From the NCBI RefSeq assembly GCF_000214415.1, contig NC_015562.1, positions 1,589,130 through 1,653,129 of the forward strand: 64,000 nt of DNA, written 5' to 3'. The notes below the pieces were generated by a model, which was not told the origin of the DNA, did no database searches, and worked only from the letters and a program-made list of their open reading frames with translations. Below, in pieces: positions 9,574 to 18,555 of the stretch (within the stretch, counting starts at the first letter, position 1; each line of letters opens with the position of its first letter). A program made the translations under genes and the position numbers. The DNA is from Methanotorris igneus Kol 5 (GTDB taxonomy: Archaea > AGJL01 > Methanococci > Methanococcales > Methanococcaceae).

Positions 9574-10426
9574 CATCTCCCTCAAAATTAATTTTTAGTC
9601 CTCTTCTTTTTAACTCTTCATAAACTTCTTTTGGAACTTTTGGACATTCTAATGCCTTCATGGCTTTTTCTCTACTTATTAAACCAAACCTCACCATTGC
9701 GGATATTCTATCAAACTCAAAACTAAACCCGTATTTTTTATAAAATCTTTCCAATGCAACGCCCAATACCAAACAGTTTGTTGTATAACCTCCTAAATTT
9801 GGTTTTTTCCATGGAAGTTTTTTTAATATATTATACCTTTCTTCTTCTGTTAATCTGTAGGGAGCCAACAACCTAACCATTTTTATTCCTTCCTTCATTT
9901 CCCTAATTGCAGTGGTTCCAAATGGAAGTTCATGACCTGTTATAATAACATCAATGTCCATAAGTTTTGCAATCCTCCAAATTTCTCTCATATTCCACTC
10001 AGAACATTTCCTACATGGGGATTCTCCTTTGTTCAATGCCTCTTCAAATAATTTGGTGTAATCTCTCTGTAATACAATCCAGTCAACTCCCAAATGTCTT
10101 GTTACATTGTAGCAATTTTCTATTGCTTCTTTTGCAAGGTATTTGTTATCTACTGTGACGCAGAGAGGATTTAAATTGAATTTTTCTTTAGCCAAATACA
10201 ATGCCACAACACTGTCCTTTCCTCCAGAGAGGGCAACGATGCAGTGGTATCTTTTGTTTATTCTTTTTTTGCTTAAGAACTCTTCAACTTCCTTTTTCAT
10301 TTTTTCAAAATCCCTTGGATATTTTAAAGTTACTATGCACTCTTTGCATAACTTTTTTCCTTCGTAATCGTATATCTTTCTTGTTTTGCTTGTATGGAGA
10401 CACATTTCACATTTAACCTCTTCCAT
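9563..10426 (-). CDS. PP-loop ATPase, tRNA-thiolation-like
   Basis: An ATP-pyrophosphatase with the PP-loop motif VALSGGKDSV at about residues 64-73. An N-terminal Cys pair-pair (CEMC..CKEC, residues 6-30) looks like a zinc site. A central CRKC near residue 138 resembles catalytic or cluster cysteines of TtcA/Ncs6/TtuA enzymes. The length is 287 residues. It overlaps pcc1, a tRNA-modification gene, by a few bases, which supports a role in tRNA modification. The exact substrate is not determinable; amidotransferase-type PP-loop enzymes are an alternative. Confidence 0.6.
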   Translation of the reverse strand: MEEVKCEMCLHTSKTRKIYDYEGKKLCKECIVTLKYPRDFEKMKKEVEEFLSKKRINKRYHCIVALSGGKDSVVALYLAKEKFNLNPLCVTVDNKYLAKEAIENCYNVTRHLGVDWIVLQRDYTKLFEEALNKGESPCRKCSEWNMREIWRIAKLMDIDVIITGHELPFGTTAIREMKEGIKMVRLLAPYRLTEEERYNILKKLPWKKPNLGGYTTNCLVLGVALERFYKKYGFSFEFDRISAMVRFGLISREKAMKALECPKVPKEVYEELKRRGLKINFEGDDES

Positions 10427-10602
10427 GCTATCACGTTTTTTATGTAATTAAAAATTAAAATACAACAAAATTTAAATACTTTGATTACTTTAAAATTTTG
10501 TGGATTTTTTATAGAGCAATGTTATTAAAGTTATTAAAAAAAGTTATTAAAAATAGATGACTTGAAACTATTAATATAACAATATCACTTTTTTAGTATT
10601 TA

Positions 10603-10718
10603 TAGTCGTTTGTGTTATGAGTGGAGTCATAATTATCTAATGAAATTTACAAATTATTTATTGTTCTTTTGAAATTTTATCGTGATAGAATAAGTGCAAA
10701 GAATTCCAAAAACGACTA
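10603..10718. mobile_element. MITE-like element 2
   Basis: Starts TAGTCGTTTGTG and ends AAAAACGACTA, each flanked by TA. It is 116 bases with no coding potential. It lies in the 350-base spacer between the divergent PP-loop and U32 genes; the remainder of that spacer is AT-rich with nothing else recognised. Confidence 0.6.
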
Positions 10719-10779
10719 TATTTTTTATAGTTAAAGACAATTTAAAATTTTTAAGATTTAAAGTTAATTTGGTGAGATT

Positions 10780-12000
10780 ATGGTTGAACTTCTATCACCT
10801 GCAAGGGATTTGGCATGTTTAACAGCGGCAATAAAGAATGGGGCAGATGCAGTATATTGTGGATTGAAAGATTTGAATATGAGAATAACTGCTAAGAACT
10901 TTGAAAGAGATGAGTTAAAAGAAGGAGTTAAATTTGCACATGACAATAATAAAAAACTCTATCTATGCACGAACACCGTAATTTATGAAAATGACTTAAA
11001 GAAATTGGAGGAGATTTTTGATTTTGCAAATAGTGTTGAGGTTGATGCTGTAATCGTTAGTGATTTGGGAGCGATGCAATTAGCGAGAGAGTATGGTTTA
11101 AAGGTTCATGCAAGCGTTCAGTGCAATATAACAAATTCATTGGCAGCAAAGTTTTACTCAAAATTTGCAAAGAGAGTTATTTTATCAAGAGAACTTACAT
11201 TAAACCAAATTAAGGAAATTAGGGAAAATTTAAGGAAGGATGGCATTAATTTGGAGTTGGAAGGGTTTGTTCATGGGGCGTTGTGTGTTGCTGTAAGTGG
11301 GAGATGTTTTTTAAGTTCTTATCTATTCAATAGACACGCAAATTGTGGGGATTGTTTGCAGCCATGTAGGAGAAAGTGGAAACTCATAAATGAGCATGTT
11401 GATGGAACTCATGAAGTTGTTTGTGAGGGCAAGTATCTTTTATCACCAAAGGACTTGTGTATGATTGAGTACATCCCTCAACTTATGGAAGTTTTAGATT
11501 GCTTTAAGATTGAAGGGAGAGCAAAGAATGCTGATTATGTTATGAGAGTAACAAAGATTTATAGAGAAGCAATAGATTCTGTTTTAGATGGAACATACAA
11601 AGAAAAATTACCTTATTTTAAAAAGGAACTTGAAAAGGTATATAATAGGGGTTATGATACTGGGTTCTATTTCAGAGATATTAACAAATCTCACGATTTC
11701 CAATATGAAAAGGAAGGCAATATTTCCAAATACAAAAAAATTGAAGTTGGAAGAGTAGTGAATTACTACAAGAAGATTGGAGTTGCGGAGATTAAACTTA
11801 TAAATGATTTGAGAGTTGGAGACACGATTCTAATCATTGGTAAAACCACAGGTTGTGTGGAGGAGGTTGTAAAATCAATGCAAATAAACCATAAAAATGT
11901 TGAAATTGGTAGGAAAGGAGAAAATGTTGGAGTAAAGTTGAATCATGTTGTTAGAGAGGGGGATAAAGTATTTGTTCTACTTCCATCCCACAATGGCTGA
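10780..12000 (+). CDS. peptidase U32 family protein
   Basis: A 406-residue U32 protein. Bacterial relatives act in tRNA or rRNA base hydroxylation and prephenate-dependent chemistry, and some were first called collagenases. The N-terminal TIM-barrel-like region begins ELLSPARDLACLTAAIKNGADAVYCG. The family Cys signature follows at about residues 165-205 (EGFVHGALCVAVSGRCFLSS, then NCGDCLQPCRRKW) and probably binds an iron-sulfur cluster. A C-terminal beta domain (LRVGDTILIIGKTTG) is present. GGTGAGATT precedes the ATG. The substrate is unknown. Confidence 0.8.
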   Translation: MVELLSPARDLACLTAAIKNGADAVYCGLKDLNMRITAKNFERDELKEGVKFAHDNNKKLYLCTNTVIYENDLKKLEEIFDFANSVEVDAVIVSDLGAMQLAREYGLKVHASVQCNITNSLAAKFYSKFAKRVILSRELTLNQIKEIRENLRKDGINLELEGFVHGALCVAVSGRCFLSSYLFNRHANCGDCLQPCRRKWKLINEHVDGTHEVVCEGKYLLSPKDLCMIEYIPQLMEVLDCFKIEGRAKNADYVMRVTKIYREAIDSVLDGTYKEKLPYFKKELEKVYNRGYDTGFYFRDINKSHDFQYEKEGNISKYKKIEVGRVVNYYKKIGVAEIKLINDLRVGDTILIIGKTTGCVEEVVKSMQINHKNVEIGRKGENVGVKLNHVVREGDKVFVLLPSHNG

Positions 12001-12002
12001 TT

Positions 12003-12683
12003 TTATCCCAAGATATCCACAATCATACCATCCTTCATTTTTACAATTTTTGTAGCATATTTTGTATATTCCAACTCATGAGTAACCATTACTATTGTTA
12101 TTCCTTCATCATGGAGATTTTTTAATATATCCATTATCTGCTGGCTTCTTTTACTATCTAAGTTTCCTGTTGGTTCATCAGCAAATATTATTTTTGGATT
12201 ATTGGCTAAAGCCCTTGCTATGGCAACTCTTTGCTGCTGCCCACCACTTAACTGATAAGGATAATAATACAACCTGTCACCTAAATCAACAGATTCAAGT
12301 AGTTGTTTTGCCCTTCTTTTTCTATAATTCTTGCTGTATCCTTCAAGCATCATTGGAAGTTCCACATTTTCTAAGGCAGTTAGTGAATTTATTAAATAAA
12401 ACTGTTGAAATATAAAACCACTTATCTTCCTTCTAAATCTGGCTCTCTCATTTTCACTCATTCTTGTAGTTTTTTTGTTGTTTATGTATAGATTTCCTTT
12501 ATCTGGAGTATCTAACAATCCCAAGATATTTAATAAAGTAGATTTACCACAACCACTTGGACCTATTATTGCTACAAACTCACCCTCTTCTATCTTTAAA
12601 TTAATGCCCTTTAAAACTACTGTCTTAGCCTCTCCTTTTCCATAAGATTTCCATATATTCTCTGCCTCAATAAATGACATCAT
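12003..12683 (-). CDS. LolD/MacB-type ABC transporter ATP-binding protein
   Basis: A 226-residue nucleotide-binding domain of the MacB/LolD class, related to the structurally known MJ0796 type. Walker A is GPSGCGKST near residue 40, the Q-loop is FIFQQF, the signature LSGGQQQR near 140, Walker B IIFADEPTG and the H-loop MVTHE. The ATG at 12683 overlaps the permease stop (ATGA), so the two genes are coupled. It powers the FtsX-like permease encoded upstream. Confidence 0.9.
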   Translation of the reverse strand: MMSFIEAENIWKSYGKGEAKTVVLKGINLKIEEGEFVAIIGPSGCGKSTLLNILGLLDTPDKGNLYINNKKTTRMSENERARFRRKISGFIFQQFYLINSLTALENVELPMMLEGYSKNYRKRRAKQLLESVDLGDRLYYYPYQLSGGQQQRVAIARALANNPKIIFADEPTGNLDSKRSQQIMDILKNLHDEGITIVMVTHELEYTKYATKIVKMKDGMIVDILG

Positions 12684-13870
12684 GGACCCCTTAATGTTTC
12701 TATAGGATCTAATTTTGCCCCTTTTCTTGCAGGGAAAAATCCACTAACAATCCCAACAATAAATGAAAACAATAAAACCCCAACAATCAACTCCCATGAT
12801 ATCCAAGCCTTAACCATTCCATAACCCATATTCTTAGCAGCAATTTCTATGATTTTGGCTATAATTAATCCAATAACCAACCCTATTATTCCCCCAAATA
12901 AACCTAAAAATCCAGATTCCACCATAAATATTGCTAAGATTGTTGTAGTTTCTGCTCCAAGGGCCTTTAAGATACCAATGTCTTTCCTTCTTTCAAGTAT
13001 GCTCATATACATGGTGTTTGATATTCCAACAGCACCAACCAATAGAGATATCCCTGCAATCCCAACCACAAATAAAGTTAGCACATCCAATATTCCCCCT
13101 AAGGATTTGGCAAGTTGGTCTGATGTCAAGACACTAAAATCATCATTTCCTATGGATTTTTTTAATGCATTTTTTATATCTTCTACAACTTTTTTTACAT
13201 CTTCTCCTTTTTTCACCTTTACCATCATATAGTTATACTCTCCCTTTTTGTTTAGCAATTCTTCACCAACTTTTAGTGGAATTATTATTATATTATCATC
13301 TTGAGGATTACCAACCTGATTCATAATTCCAACAATTCTAAACCTCTTACCATTTATAACAATCCTATCCCCAACCTTTAATTTTTTACTAAATAGATTA
13401 TTTGCCACACCATAACCAACAACACATTTATACTTATCTCCATCTGATAACCATCTACCTTTCTCAATACCATAACCTCCAACATCCTCATAAACTGACT
13501 TTAATGCCGAAGGTTCAGCATAAAATAGGTTTGCAAATCTCTCTTCCCTACCAAATTTAACATTCATCCCACCATACCAACCATACAAAACCTTATCCAC
13601 ACCTTTAACATCCATAACTGCTTTAACATCTTTATATTTAAAATAGTGCATTGGTGGAACTCCAAAATGTTTTATTGGAAGTATCTGTATTTTGTTTGCT
13701 CCTAATTTTGATGTTTCTTCTTGGATGTAATTTTGGACACCATAGCCCAATGAGATTAGGCTAACCATAGCTGTTATTCCTATAACAATACCAATTATTG
13801 TCAATATACTTTGGGTTTTCTTTTTTGTCAAATTTTTTCCAGCAAATGCAATGATGTCAATAAATTTCAT
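12680..13870 (-). CDS. MacB/FtsX-type ABC transporter permease
   Basis: A 396-residue permease with the MacB layout: an N-terminal membrane helix (SILTIIGIVIGITAMVSLISLG), a large extracytoplasmic MacB_PCD domain (about 45-260), and three C-terminal helices ending FFPARKGAKLDPIETLRGP. The ATG at 13870 follows GGTGGAGAT; an in-frame GTG three codons earlier is less likely. It pairs with the ATPase at 12003 and is divergent from a COG1361-type secreted protein across the IS607 element. Such trios occur in methanogens and may export or release lipoprotein-like substrates. Confidence 0.85.
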   Translation of the reverse strand: MKFIDIIAFAGKNLTKKKTQSILTIIGIVIGITAMVSLISLGYGVQNYIQEETSKLGANKIQILPIKHFGVPPMHYFKYKDVKAVMDVKGVDKVLYGWYGGMNVKFGREERFANLFYAEPSALKSVYEDVGGYGIEKGRWLSDGDKYKCVVGYGVANNLFSKKLKVGDRIVINGKRFRIVGIMNQVGNPQDDNIIIIPLKVGEELLNKKGEYNYMMVKVKKGEDVKKVVEDIKNALKKSIGNDDFSVLTSDQLAKSLGGILDVLTLFVVGIAGISLLVGAVGISNTMYMSILERRKDIGILKALGAETTTILAIFMVESGFLGLFGGIIGLVIGLIIAKIIEIAAKNMGYGMVKAWISWELIVGVLLFSFIVGIVSGFFPARKGAKLDPIETLRGP

Positions 13871-14121
13871 TATCTCCACCAGATGTGTTATAGTTTATAC
13901 TTTTTAAACTAAATAAGTATATACTCAATTTATGCTTAAAGAAGATATAACATCATCTAATCAAAAACAACATAACCACATATCAACTAATAAAAAATAC
14001 AAAATTGGCAAGCATTTAATATTTTTAACAAATCCGCCCTTTAATGTTTTTTTATTGTTGTTTCTTTTAGCAAGATCTTAAAGATTTAACATATTTTGGT
14101 AAAACCTTTTTTTTAGGTTTT
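13871..14121. other. AT-rich spacer upstream of the ABC permease and IS607 element
   Basis: No gene is seen. It contains AT-rich promoter-like sequence for the leftward permease gene (TTTAAAAAGTATAAAC around 13895-13912) and, at its right edge, a hairpin AAAACC..GGTTTT that abuts the left end of the transposon. Confidence 0.4.
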
Positions 14122-14176
14122 GCCTTCCGAAACTGTTATATATTGGATGAGTGTTAGTTATTATTGGTGAGTAAGT

Positions 14177-14806
14177 ATGAGTTTAGAAAGACTATATACG
14201 ATGAAGGAAGCTTGTGAATTGTTAGGAGTTCATATAAAAACACTGCAAAGATGGGATAGAGAGGGAAAGATAAAGTGTGTTAGAACTGTGGGGGGAAAGA
14301 GGAGGGTTCCAGAGAGTGAAATAAAACGAATATTAGGAATTAAAGATAAAGAACAAAGAAAAATTATCGGCTATGCAAGGGTTTCATCTAACACACAAAA
14401 AGACGATTTAGAAAGGCAAATAGACGCGATAAAATCATACGCAAAAGATAGGGACTGGAATATAGAGATATTAAAAGATGTTGGTAGTGGATTAAGCGAA
14501 AAAAGAAAAAACTACAGAAAACTTTTAAAAATGGTTATAAACCGGGAGGTTGAGAAAGTAATAATTGCCTATCCAGATAGATTGACAAGATTTGGCTTTG
14601 AAACATTAAAAGAATTCTTTAAATCTTACGGAACGGAGGTAATCGTTATTAATAAGAAATGTAAGGCTCCACAAGAAGAGTTAGTAGAAGATTTAATAAC
14701 CATTATCTCCTATTTCGCAAGAAAATTATACGGAATGCGTTCCCACAAATATAAAAAACTTATAAAGACAGTTAAAGAAATTGTGGGCGAGAATAATGCA
14801 AAATAA
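14177..14806 (+). CDS. tnpA: IS607-family serine recombinase (TnpA)
   Basis: A 209-residue transposase. Residues 1-55 form a MerR-like helix-turn-helix ([27 protein letters not shown]). A resolvase-type catalytic domain follows, with the nucleophilic serine in IIGYARVSS, then LERQ and the [17 protein letters not shown] arginine region. It ends with the coiled C-terminus typical of IS607 rather than a long resolvase HTH. GGTGAGTA precedes the start. It overlaps tnpB by about 11 bases. Confidence 0.92.
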   Translation: MSLERLYTMKEACELLGVHIKTLQRWDREGKIKCVRTVGGKRRVPESEIKRILGIKDKEQRKIIGYARVSSNTQKDDLERQIDAIKSYAKDRDWNIEILKDVGSGLSEKRKNYRKLLKMVINREVEKVIIAYPDRLTRFGFETLKEFFKSYGTEVIVINKKCKAPQEELVEDLITIISYFARKLYGMRSHKYKKLIKTVKEIVGENNAK

Positions 14807-16076
14807 AAACAAACTTCCATCCGAAATCGTATTAACTTACAAGATTAAACATAATTACGATTTAAAAAACTTGTTAGATGGATTTATGAGTACCTCTCAG
14901 AAAGCAGTTGATATTATCTGGGAAAATATCAACTGGAAAGAAAAACAAGTTAAACATCGATTTAAATCTAAAAATAAATACAAATACTACACAACCACCC
15001 GATTAATCCCAGAAATTCCAAAAGATAAGGATTTCAAAAGAGAACTAAGAAATTATTTACTAAATGGATGGAATTTTGCTTCTCATTATGTTGATGGAGC
15101 TATTAAAGTGGCTTATTCAACAATAGAGAGTTGGAAATCGAATTATTTAGATGGTAAAAGAAAAAGAAATAAACCGACATTTAAAAGACCTTTTGTTAGA
15201 GTTAAAAATACCCTAATAAAATACGATAAAGAAAATGGAACGATAAGGATAACGATAAAAGCGAGGAGAGAGTATTTAATCTTAGATATTAAAAATGAAT
15301 GGTTTTTCGAAAAAATTAAAGGTTTTGACATTGGAGAGATAATATTAAAAGACAGTGAAGCATTAATAACCTTTAAAAAACCTTTAAATATATTTGATAA
15401 AAAAGTCGTTATCGGTGTAGATAGCAATCTAAAATCCTTAGATTTATTCCATCCAGAAGAAGGGTGGATTAGAATTGATTTATCTGAACTGCGTAGAATA
15501 AAGAATGTTTATGATGTTATTATCGATAAGTTAAAGTCGATTTATAAAAAAGCCCCAAAAAGAATCAGTATCTTGCTAAAAAAGTATTATAATAGGAGAA
15601 AAAATCGAGTTGAAGATTTTATTAACAAATTAACCTCCCAATTGTCAAAGCTTTTCCCAGATGCAATTTTTATCTTTGAGGATTTGGATAAGCCCAATAT
15701 GTATAAAAATTCGAACTTTAACAGAGATTTAGATAGAACGAGTTGGAGAGAGATAGCGAAAAAGTTAGAGTATAAGAGTATTGTTTTTTACGTTAATCCT
15801 CACTATACTTCAAAAACCTGTCCTATATGCGGGAGTAAAATGGAGTCCCAAGAGGGACAGGTTGTAAAATGTGAAAAATGTGGAGTTTTCAATAGGCAGT
15901 TCGTCGGCTCTTTTAATATCTTTAAAAGAGGAGTTAAATTAGTTAAAAAACTCTTAGGCGGAGTTGGGGTTCTCCCGGAGCGAAGCGACGGGAACTTAAA
16001 AACCGTTAGGTTTTTATGTCCGTGGCTGGGGTGGAGGTCGATGATTTACTCTCCAATGAACCCAGAGGAGAGTTGA
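14796..16076 (+). CDS. tnpB: TnpB, RNA-guided nuclease homologue (non-canonical RuvC-III)
   Basis: A 426-residue TnpB from the ATG at 14796 (an earlier TTG at 14781 lies inside tnpA). RuvC-I Asp is in [12 protein letters not shown], RuvC-II Glu in [10 protein letters not shown], and the zinc ribbon is [15 protein letters not shown]. The segment that normally reads DRDxNAAxNI is [11 protein letters not shown] here, so the usual third catalytic Asp is missing. The last ~28 residues come from a frame shifted by a 47-base palindromic insertion (15971-16017), so this tail is not native. Family TnpBs cut DNA guided by an RNA from the element's 3' end; whether this copy cuts is doubtful. Confidence 0.85.
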   Translation: MQNKNKLPSEIVLTYKIKHNYDLKNLLDGFMSTSQKAVDIIWENINWKEKQVKHRFKSKNKYKYYTTTRLIPEIPKDKDFKRELRNYLLNGWNFASHYVDGAIKVAYSTIESWKSNYLDGKRKRNKPTFKRPFVRVKNTLIKYDKENGTIRITIKARREYLILDIKNEWFFEKIKGFDIGEIILKDSEALITFKKPLNIFDKKVVIGVDSNLKSLDLFHPEEGWIRIDLSELRRIKNVYDVIIDKLKSIYKKAPKRISILLKKYYNRRKNRVEDFINKLTSQLSKLFPDAIFIFEDLDKPNMYKNSNFNRDLDRTSWREIAKKLEYKSIVFYVNPHYTSKTCPICGSKMESQEGQVVKCEKCGVFNRQFVGSFNIFKRGVKLVKKLLGGVGVLPERSDGNLKTVRFLCPWLGWRSMIYSPMNPEES

Positions 16077-16169
16077 GACCGATGTCACCCAAGTTCATCG
16101 TGAGGGTTAATTTAAGCGGAAGCACTTTTATTCACATTTACTCCTAAATCCTCACGATGGACAGACCCC
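15955..16169 (+). ncRNA. putative omega/reRNA of the IS607 element
   Basis: The 3' part of tnpB and its downstream sequence are GC-rich and strongly self-complementary: CCCG..CGGG, AAAAACC..GGTTTTT, CTCTCC-AATGAACCCAGA-GGAGAG, and a long terminal stem. The same structure without tnpB is kept at 7.7 and 38.4 kb. In the family such transcripts run to the element's right end and take their guide from the flanking DNA. RNA boundaries are inferred. Confidence 0.6.
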
Positions 16170-16261
16170 GCATATCTGGTTAGTGTAGAGATTGTAGAAT
16201 AATTATATATTTATAATAGTTTGAAATTGTAATAATAAATATCATATATGTGGGTGAAGTT

Positions 16262-17464
16262 ATGTTAAAAAAGATATTCTTTATTTTAATGATTGCCATA
16301 TTTGTTGCAAATACCTACGCATTAACAATAGATAACCCGCAGTATAGGGTTGATAGATCAACTCCCACAGACAAATACCCAAATGTCATTCATCCTGGGG
16401 ATGATGTAGATGTGTGGTTTAAAATAACAAATGACTATGACTACAACTTAAAGGATATAACTGTTACTATAAAACCCTATTATCCATTTGAGATAAAGCA
16501 AGTTAATCCAACAAAAGGTGTTGCTAAAATCTCACATCTAAACTCTGGAGAGAGTGATATAGTACATTTTAGGCTTCATGTGGATGAAAACGCATGTTCT
16601 CAGGATTATAAGATATGTGTAAATGTTGTGGCAACTGAATATGACAAAAAAGAAATAATAAACAAAATAAATATATCAAAAATCTATTACCTTCCAGTTT
16701 ATGGTGTTGCCAACTTTGAGGTTTTCTTGGATAATTATTCAATAACCCAATCAAAATTAAAAGATATCAAAATCATCATAAAAAACATGGGTACGGGCAT
16801 TGCAAAGGATACATCTGTTAGGTTGGTAGGGAATGAGAATGTTGATGTTGTAGGACCAACACAATTCTACTTAGGAACCATCTACCCTAAAGGAAGTGTG
16901 GGAATTTTTACCAAAATATATGCAAAAAATGATATTAAAGATGGAGTATATCCAATATATGTATCAATTTTTTGGATTGGAGAGGATGGGGTTTTATATA
17001 ACACAACAATACCAATAAACATAAGAGTTACAATTAAACCATACAACAACAGTATCTTCATATATCTTGATGGATGTAAATATGTTGATGGAAAATATGA
17101 GATTGATATAGGCGTGGCAAATAGAGGATCAATCCCTTTAAGACATTGTGTTTTGACAATTAAAGGATTAAAATTAGATAGAAATGTTAATTATATTGGA
17201 GATTTGGATGAAGATGACTATGAAGTAGTTTCCTTTACAACAGATAAGGCAATAAATAAAACCACAGAAATAACAACCTTGTTATCTTACTTTGATGATT
17301 ATCACAATGAATATAAAGTTATTAAAAAGTTGGTTGTATATCCAAAAAAAGTAGAAAAATCAAATAATTTATTGGTTTATTATATCTTTGGAGTAATAGT
17401 GGTTTTAATTTTACTCTATATGGTTCTTAAAAAAATCAGGAAAAAAGAGGAATTTGGTGCATAA
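16262..17464 (+). CDS. COG1361/S-layer-like secreted membrane-anchored protein
   Basis: A 400-residue envelope protein. An N-terminal signal peptide (MLKKIFFILMIAIFVANTYA) is followed by several Ig/NEW3-like beta domains, with repeated N-F-type motifs such as WFKITNDYDYNLKDITVTI and IIIKNMGTGIAKDTSVRL. A C-terminal membrane anchor (YYIFGVIVVLILLYMVL) and a basic tail end it. GGTGAAGTT precedes the ATG at 16262; an upstream GTG (16250) is less likely. Homologues sit beside MacB-like transporters in methanogens, so it is probably the partner of the divergent permease, now separated by the IS607 element. Confidence 0.75.
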   Translation: MLKKIFFILMIAIFVANTYALTIDNPQYRVDRSTPTDKYPNVIHPGDDVDVWFKITNDYDYNLKDITVTIKPYYPFEIKQVNPTKGVAKISHLNSGESDIVHFRLHVDENACSQDYKICVNVVATEYDKKEIINKINISKIYYLPVYGVANFEVFLDNYSITQSKLKDIKIIIKNMGTGIAKDTSVRLVGNENVDVVGPTQFYLGTIYPKGSVGIFTKIYAKNDIKDGVYPIYVSIFWIGEDGVLYNTTIPINIRVTIKPYNNSIFIYLDGCKYVDGKYEIDIGVANRGSIPLRHCVLTIKGLKLDRNVNYIGDLDEDDYEVVSFTTDKAINKTTEITTLLSYFDDYHNEYKVIKKLVVYPKKVEKSNNLLVYYIFGVIVVLILLYMVLKKIRKKEEFGA

Positions 17465-17605
17465 TATACGTTAAAATTTGGAATTACCTTATCAAATTTT
17501 TAATGAAGGATAAAATGCATAAATAACCTTAAATTCTGTATAGATCATAAATAGAACTTACGTATATTCTTAAAATTAAAAAATATAATGCAATAAATTT
17601 AAAAA

Positions 17606-18229
17606 TTATTTTTTAAATCTTTTATCTAAAATGTTATGAACTATAACTATGCAGTGGTCTGCATGCAGTTCCAATGGAGATAAAGAGACCTTTTCTGCTC
17701 CGATATCTTCCAAAAATTTCTCATCCTCTTCCCCAATACCAATATGATCCCCCAAAACAAACATAACGTCTTCATTTTCGTTAATCTTAACATTTTCAAA
17801 ATCTTTTCCCTCTTTATGCAAATATAAAATTCTTTTTCCTTCATTCTTTTTCTCCAAAATGATATCTCTAAACTCTTTTTTAGCAACATAAATTCCTGGT
17901 GTGGACTCTGTCCATTCAGTTTTTTTATTTTCGGGGGTTTCTTCAAATTTTTTTAGTGCCTTTTTTATAAATATGGCTATATTTCTCTCATCTGGGGAAA
18001 CTTTTTTTAATTCATTTCCAACAAACTTCAATGCCACTGGTGGATTTGGCTCTCCATAAAAAACGGCATAGAAAATAACATCTCTCCTAATGTCATGGGA
18101 CAAAAAGAACGCGCTACTTACACATCTACAAACCAAATCTAACCTCCCACAACTTCCTGGAAGGTCTTTTAAATTTATGTTTGAGGAGGTTATTGTTTTA
18201 TTTGCCTTAAAAATAAATTCTCTCAACAT
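17606..18229 (-). CDS. trmY: tRNA (pseudouridine(54)-N(1))-methyltransferase TrmY
   Basis: A SPOUT-class enzyme that methylates pseudouridine 54 in the tRNA T-loop to m1-psi using SAM. The 207 residues match the TrmY/DUF358 family: [36 protein letters not shown] at the start, [14 protein letters not shown] near 160, and the knotted SAM-site end [26 protein letters not shown] precedes the start. It is last in a leftward run with azlD and azlC, one base from azlD, perhaps by chance. Confidence 0.92.
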   Translation of the reverse strand: MLREFIFKANKTITSSNINLKDLPGSCGRLDLVCRCVSSAFFLSHDIRRDVIFYAVFYGEPNPPVALKFVGNELKKVSPDERNIAIFIKKALKKFEETPENKKTEWTESTPGIYVAKKEFRDIILEKKNEGKRILYLHKEGKDFENVKINENEDVMFVLGDHIGIGEEDEKFLEDIGAEKVSLSPLELHADHCIVIVHNILDKRFKK

Positions 18230-18230
18230 T

Positions 18231-18542
18231 TCACCTCAAAATTACATTTAGTATTAAATGAACAATCACTCCAATTAATATTGAAATTCCAAAATTTTCC
18301 CATTTTTTATATGATAGGAATACAAATATTAAAGCAATTATACTTATACTTAAACTTTCCAACTTAATTGGAAAAGACACTAACGAAGTAACAAAAAGTG
18401 CAGAAATAATGGCAGATGATGAATAGGCAAAAAATTCATTAACACCTTTTAATTTTTTAAATCTTTTATTAAATATTATTGGCAACAATCTCATTAAATA
18501 TGTCCCAATTGAGACAACCAATATTGCTAAATAATGTTTCAT
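18231..18542 (-). CDS. azlD: AzlD-type branched-chain amino acid exporter small subunit
   Basis: A 103-residue protein with four hydrophobic helices ([62 protein letters not shown]). This is the AzlD (LIV-E H subunit) pattern, with the conserved TYLMRLLP motif. It follows azlC by 13 bases and should form the two-subunit exporter with it. Confidence 0.85.
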   Translation of the reverse strand: MKHYLAILVVSIGTYLMRLLPIIFNKRFKKLKGVNEFFAYSSSAIISALFVTSLVSFPIKLESLSISIIALIFVFLSYKKWENFGISILIGVIVHLILNVILR

Positions 18543-18555
18543 GTTATCCCAAATC

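Larger units (their letters stand above)
14122..16169 (+). mobile_element. IS607-type insertion sequence (tnpA + tnpB)
   Basis: A two-gene element with a serine recombinase and TnpB. The left end GCCTTCCGAAACTGTT resembles the GCCGTTTGAAACTGTT ends of the other copies. The right end is a large terminal stem (TCATCGTGAGG..CCTCACGATGGA) closing in ACAGACCCC. No terminal inverted repeats or clear duplication, as usual for IS607. It is inserted between the divergent ABC permease and COG1361-type genes and looks intact. Confidence 0.8.

Noticed and set aside
15971-16076. C-terminal extension of the 14.8-kb TnpB as a new domain
   Set aside because: It is the product of a frame shift by the 47-base palindrome; the native tail is seen in the copies without the insertion.
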